Translations under genes and position numbers: made by a program
NCBI GenBank assembly: GCA_018398575.1
Contig: JAGTXZ010000005.1
Span: 1,922,001-1,986,000, forward strand
Source: Ampelomyces quisqualis
Taxonomy: Eukaryota; Ascomycota; Dothideomycetes; Pleosporales; Phaeosphaeriaceae
DNA length: 64,000 nt
Direction: 5' to 3'
Part shown: positions 58,900 to 64,000 of the stretch, in pieces
Layout: each line of letters opens with the position of its first letter
Position numbering within the stretch: position 1 is the first letter of the stretch
Notes under the pieces: generated by a model
Database searches by the model: none
Told to the model about the DNA's origin: nothing
What the model saw: only the letters and a program-made list of their open reading frames with translations

Positions 58900-61800
58900 A
58901 GACTAGTTAATTGGCTTGTAGGGCTCTCTAGCTGCTATTTGCAATAATACTAATTTTAGTTCTACTCTATAGACTAGTTAATTAGCTTATGTTGTAAGGC
59001 TCTCTAGCTGTTCTTGCAGGGATTTAAGTTTAGCTTTTTTTAGTATAGCCTCTTTGCGCTTAACAAGTCCTAGCTAATTAAAGAAACTACTCTACTTGTT
59101 AAGTAGCAGTACTCTAGTAAAACTGTCTGCTATTATATTGTTAGATAGTACGTACTCTACCTTAATTATCTTTTAAGCAACTTCTTGTTATAGCTAGTAA
59201 TTGTGTATATTAACGTGCCTAAGCTTAGTTTAAAGCCTAGCTACGTCCTTGTTTACTAGACGTATTGTCTAGGTATTATTGCATTTAATTGTAATAATTA
59301 GATTGCTTAGTGTTACTTGTAGCTCTTTTAGCAATTGCGACGTAAATATTACCTCTTTAGCTACTTAGAATAGGGCAAGTAGTTCTGCCTCTATTATTAA
59401 CGTAGTAACTGTGTCTTACTTGCTTACTTTCTAAGCAACTAGTCTGCTAAATAGCTTAATTGCGTATTCTTACAAGCTCTTCTAATTAAGTGTGTTGTCT
59501 GCAAACAACGCGTTGCTAGCTACCTTAAAACCTTCTCCTTTACTAAGTTCTAGAGCTAGAGTTTCTGTTTGTCTTAGGTAGAAGAGCACTTAGTTAGCTG
59601 CGTCTTAATATTTAGTGCTTAGGTTAATAAGAAAGTAAGTAAGCTAAGATGTTGCAAATACTATATTAGGTTAAGTTGTAACTACTGCAAAGAGTAGTAA
59701 GCTAATCTTTTGCTAGTACTTATTAATCTTAGCAGGCTCTGCAAGTCTGTTTCTTAGCTTTAGCTTAATACTTGCTATTAGGGTATTATGTTAGAGGTCT
59801 TGTTAAGTAGCAAGTTAGCTAATCTTGTACGCGTATACTGCTTGTAAAAGTTAGACTGTCTTATAAGAGTAATCTTAGGATACTTCTATACTAAAGAACT
59901 ATTAGAGATTGTCTCTACCTATATATAAGTATCTCTCTTTAATTAAATTAATAGCTTTTGTTACCTCTTGTTATTGTTTTAAATAGTACGCGATAATAAT
60001 ATTGTCTACGTAAAAGAAGATAATTACTCTCTCTTTAATTATATAGTATAGCTCCTAAGGTATTTGTTTAAATCTAATCTAGGCTAGTGTTGCTGTAAAT
60101 TCTTTCTACTAGAGTAATAGCAATATTTGTAGGCTATAGAGTGCCTTTTGTTCTCTAAGTAATATGCTAGGCTTCTAATATCCTCTTAGCATTCTTATGT
60201 AAATCTCTTAGTTAATTATAGCGTGTACAAAAGTATTAGTAACGTTATATTGTTTTAGTTCTAAGTTATGTTTAGCAGCAATTGCTATAAGTATTCTAAA
60301 CAATTGTTCTACTAGTATTACTATATATATATCTTAAGATATAATATTGCGTTATTAGTTCTCTTATACTATAAGCCTTGCTTTGCATTTAATAAAGTAG
60401 TAGTGTTTGTTAAGTTTGTATGTGTAGACTTATATACAATCTAGAATCTAGTGTCCTGCTTTTTAGACTAGTCCTACTAAAAGCTCTGTCTAAGACTTTA
60501 TTTGTTAATAGCTCTTAAGGTGCATTCTTTTAGCTTCTTTAAACATCTTGTATAGAAGGTGTTCCTTTAATTTTAAGTGTGCTGTTAGTAATAGTAGTAG
60601 CTAGTTGCAATAAGGCTTAATTTCCTTTGTTATTAGTTGTTTAAGTTAAGCCTTGTTAATTAGCTTACTCTTGTGTTAACTAATATATCCTAAGTTAGTG
60701 CCTACTATAAAGGCGGCTGCCTATAGGATAGTTGTTAAAGTAGCTTAGGTAGATATGTCTGCCTTTACATCCTTAATAATCTCTTCCTAAACAAGAAAGG
60801 CTGCTAGTAGTAGTGTTAGAAGTAGTAATAGATATGCCTCTATAACTCTTCTACTCTTGTAGTAGATAGGCTGCTGCCTTTATAAAGTATTCTCTTAAGT
60901 AGTATTGTCTTTATAGAACGTTTTAGTTTTAGGTTATTAGCTATAAGTGCCTAAGAGTTTAATTGTCTTTATTAAGGTTGCAATTTCTTTAAGAGTGTTA
61001 TGCATAAGGTTGTCTATTAGGTCCTTAGTTTTGCTATTAAAAATTGTTTTTTTGTTAAATACTACGTTGCGGGTACTAATAACTTTAGCTATAGATAGGA
61101 TCTAGATGCAGTAGATGTTTATTAACTAGTATCCTACTAGGTATCTAATCTAGGCCTTTAGATCTAGCTGTTATAGCCTTAACTTTCCTTAATAGGTATT
61201 GTTTGTTATAGTATAGGCTTTGCATCTGTACGCTCTAAGATAAGCTTAGTTTAGTTTTTAGAGTTCTGTAACTATGCTGTTTATAGCTGCTGCGTGCGTA
61301 AAGAATATTTTGTAGGGCATCTTCTACTTGTTTAGATAGTTTAGCGTTTAATTGTACAAGTATACTGCTACTCTAGTAATTTCTAGCTAGAGTTTCTATA
61401 GAAGATTTGCATCTAGTTAAATTGTGCGTGCCTTCTCTTTTATTATACCCTCTAAGCGTTTAGCTCCTCTGTTCTAAGCTTGTGTATCTAAAGCTAAAGG
61501 CTTAAGTCTAATAGATTAGGACGTGCACTATCTTTTAACTTCTTATTTAACAGTAACAATTTTGTTGTCTGTCTTAATTACTTTAACTATAATATTAAAT
61601 TGCTTCCTTATAAATTAAACAAAGAGGCTAAGCAGGCGTATAATTAAGCGTACTAGCCTGTTATCTTTAAAGTAGAAGTCCTACACGTGTCTTAAGTGCT
61701 AGCAGGTAATAAGTATCTAACTCTTCTTCTTTGTGTAGCTGCTTACTTTGTATTTGTAGACATCTATTACAATTCTTTTGCTAGGACCCTTGTTGTTTAA

Positions 61801-62400
61801 TTTTAGTGCTTTGCGTATTTAGCGTTTTAATTTTAATTTGCTGCAGGCGTTGTACTATATAGTAGTAATGCTTATAATCTTTACCTTCTTAGATTGTTGT
61901 ACAAGGTACTTAATAGCTACTAGTCCTAGATAGCCTAGGCGTTTGTGCTATATAATTACTATTGTCTGCTATAACTATCTCTTAGATTAGTTTATGCGTA
62001 TATAAAAGGCAGCATTTAATTCTGCTAAGTTCTTAACAACCTACTAGCTATATTGTTCTAACAAGGTAGCTATAATTGTTTTATCCTATTGTCTAAGGCT
62101 AGTTAGGTCTTCTTAATTTTCCTACTATATGCCTTGTAGTTAGAGTAATCTAAATAAGATTAGACTACAAAAGAAATCTAGGCACTATGCTATATTATTA
62201 AGGTAAAGGGTCTGTTTCTCTTATATTCCTTCTGTAGCGATAATAACTGCTCTATATCTCTGTATTAGGAGTTTTGTATTTCTAGCCTAGATGTAGTTTC
62301 TTATTACTAGTAGGCAGAGATACTTTATTCTTAAGAGATTGTTGTAGATGTATGTTGTTAAGCTAGAATCTAGGATAAATATATCTCTTAACAGATATTC
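58900..62400 (-). pseudogene. pol: Copia-2 pol (protease-integrase-RT-RNase H)
   Basis: Minus strand. Protease ILDSSLTTYIYNN at about 62338-62381 (the Copia DSGxTxHI site with Gly to Ser and His to Tyr). Integrase HKRLGYLG at about 61925-61952. RT catalytic FFYVDNIII at about 59988-60019 (YVDD, one Asp changed). RNase H LIIEAELLALF (about 59370-59405) with KLRHVNIH (about 59215). The C-terminal region continues to about 58900. TAG/TAA stops at former Trp/Gln codons throughout. Confidence 0.9.
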
Positions 62401-62599
62401 TTAATTGCTTATAGTAAATACTATATTTATTATACTCTTATTAAGTTAGGCTATCTTACGCCTATCTAGTTATTTAGCAGGCGTATCTAGCGTCTATAAC
62501 GTCTTTATGTAGGGTGTACTTAACTATAATAACATTATAGTAGGTCTAAGTTACTTAGCCTTCTAGAGCATTTTCTATACTGCTTTTTGTAAGCTTAGG

Positions 62600-63780
62600 T
62601 TATTTTAGAGCTTATACTATACTAGCTTTGCTATGTACTTGTTTAGCTTAAACTACTCTAAGGTCTCTAGATCTAGGTTAATATAGAAGTAGTAATTAAT
62701 ATTATAGCGTTGCTTGCATATAGAATATACGTGTCTAGCTTCTACTATATTCCTTTAGTAGAACTACTATAGCTTGTTACCTTGTGTATTTATTTTGCGC
62801 TTGTTTGTTTACCTTTAGTTCCTCTAGCTAAGGTTAGCAGATACTACTCTAATTTGCACAACTAAGGCGTCTCTCTGTATGTTTAAGTTAGATTTACTGC
62901 TTGCTGCGTAAGCCCTCTCTCCTATTATAAAGGTAGTTTTAAATTTGCCTTGTATTAAGTAGGCTAAGCTTATATGTTTGCAGAAGAGTTTTATTATCTA
63001 CCTTTGTTCTATGTTTTAGTCTCTCTCTAATCTAGTAAACATTACTATCTATACTAAGGCAATTTTAGAAATTGCCTTTAGAAAGTTGTTTACAACTAGT
63101 GTGCTTTGTGTTACGTCTGTAACCCTTAAGGCTTTAGCGTAAGTTGCAGCTTAATTATACTTACTAAGCTATATGTCCTAATTTTGCAGGCTTCTTATAG
63201 GCTTTAGCGCTTTATAGTACTTTTCTTATACCCTTATAATTTTGTCTTTAAAGTCTACTCCTACTATTACTTAGAGTTTAGTAATCTAGGTATAAAGAGT
63301 TTTATGTTCCTTAAAACAGCTTACTTATAGATGTGTACTAACTGTTGTATTTAGATACTTAATTATTAACACTATACTTGTTTACTTGTCTTAATAGTTT
63401 TGCTTATATATTTTGTATAAGTTAAATACTATTCTAAATTCTCTTAAGTCTCTGTTATATGCTTTCTTTCCTTCTGCTAACAGCTCTAAGTATTATGTTA
63501 AGATAATTAGAGTATAGGCTAATAAGGAGATTAAGTTGCTTAGATCTTGCGTTGCCTTTCTTGTGTTGCCTCTTGCAGTATAGGTTAAGGTAAATAACAC
63601 TAATAACGTGTTGCGTACTACAGTAGCTGGTTTATAATTAGATATAAGTAGAGAAAGTAGTTTAGTTAGTTTTGTTTGTAGTTGCGCAGTACCTTCTAGG
63701 TCTATAATATTCTAGATCTCTAGGGCTTTGTACTGCATCTTAATTTAGTAGTACCAAGAGATCTATTTACTTAAGTTAGT
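62600..63780 (-). pseudogene. gag: Copia-2 gag
   Basis: Minus-strand region upstream of protease and downstream of the 5' LTR. It reads as a degraded Copia gag. A possible Cys/His box (SICKQRYNINYYFYIN, about 62690-62730) occupies the nucleocapsid position. Assignment is mostly by position. Confidence 0.6.
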
Positions 63781-63867
63781 AAAAATAACTATTGCGTTTC
63801 TCTAGCTCTAGTTTGTTGTTATTGTTACTTGTTTAATGCTTGTAGTAGAGGCAGTAAGACTCTTAAT

Positions 63868-64000
63868 TGTTAAATAGATAAGATATTACGTAAAATTAAT
63901 AGTTATAATTATTATATTGTAGTTAATCTGTCCTCTGTTCTCTGTGTGTATACTACGTTTTATCTAGCTTTAGATAGGGCCCCTGCGCTAATTCTTAGCA
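63868..64000 (-). repeat. Copia-2 5' LTR
   Basis: 133 bp matching 58656-58788, ending TTAGCA (TTGGCA in the partner) at the last base of the window. Confidence 0.9.

Larger units (their letters stand above)
58656..64000 (-). mobile_element. Copia-2: Ty1/Copia retrotransposon, minus strand
   Basis: A 5345-bp element between two 133-bp LTRs, the right one ending exactly at the window edge. The minus-strand order gag, protease, integrase, RT, RNase H is typical. The left flank AGAGT (58651-58655) should be repeated just right of position 64000 if the insertion is intact. A different family from Copia-1. Confidence 0.9.

Noticed and set aside
1..64000. TAA/TAG as reassigned sense codons (ciliate-like code), since TGA is almost absent
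   Set aside because: Stops fall at Trp as well as Gln positions, and Cys to Tyr, His to Tyr, Asp to Asn and Gly to Ser changes accompany them. Paired LTRs differ by transitions. This is RIP, not recoding.
1..64000. tRNA or rRNA genes
   Set aside because: I saw no cloverleaf-type sequence or conserved rRNA block on either strand by eye; a covariance-model scan would be decisive.

Overview
The window looks like an AT-rich, gene-free repeat island of a filamentous ascomycete (Pezizomycotina; the class is not decidable from sequence alone). I recognise no intact gene. Almost everything is transposon sequence decayed by repeat-induced point mutation (RIP). Inside readable protein families Trp, Gln and Arg codons have become TAG/TAA, and Cys, His, Gly, Asp and Pro codons read Tyr, Tyr, Ser, Asn and Leu. 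The trinucleotides TGA/TCA and TGG/CCA are strikingly rare, while ACA/TGT and GCA/TGC persist.

Layout, left to right. (1) 1-9548: a minus-strand Ty3/Gypsy chromovirus (family E2, copy E3) running off the left edge. It is split by a complete minus-strand chromovirus of a second family (E1, 2061-9053, 282-bp LTRs, TSD TATTA). (2) 9549-28419: an old minus-strand copy (Y-C) of a third, very large Gypsy family, Y. It is interrupted by a hAT DNA transposon (10813-16720, 8-bp TSD), a complete plus-strand chromovirus (E2, 16832-23945, 300-bp LTRs, TSD AGTAA) and an 845-bp foldback/MITE-like element (X1, 24284-25128). (3) 28420-34826: Y-A, a plus-strand Y copy starting at its 5' LTR and cut off at the start of integrase. 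(4) 34827-40649: Y-D, a minus-strand Y copy starting at its 3' LTR. It shows that Y carries about 5 kb of antisense accessory genes (W1, W2) between pol and the 3' LTR; X2 sits inside W1. (5) 40650-41494: X3. (6) 41495-43446: E1b, a fragment of an E1-type element. (7) 43447-53063: Y-B, the most complete Y gag-pol plus part of antisense W2. (8) 53064-58655: a plus-strand Ty1/Copia element. (9) 58656-64000: a minus-strand Ty1/Copia element whose 133-bp LTRs end exactly at the window edge.

How the parts relate. The window is a stack of nested insertions whose target-site duplications give a relative order: Y-C first, then hAT, E2, X1, E3 and Y-A, then E1 inside E3, Y-D inside Y-A and X2 inside Y-D; Y-B landed in E1b, Copia-1 in Y-B and Copia-2 at the end of Copia-1.

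The most interesting theme is that all three Gypsy families carry a gene in the opposite orientation between pol and the 3' LTR. In E1 and E2 these antisense reading frames share a Cys motif with identical spacing (C-x2-C-x6-C-x-[L/P]-V), so they look homologous. In Y the antisense region is a two-gene module, and W1 has a convincing 71-nt spliceosomal-type intron. Retaining an intron is expected only if the gene is read from the strand opposite to the retrotransposon genome. The three X elements look far less RIP-mutated than their hosts.
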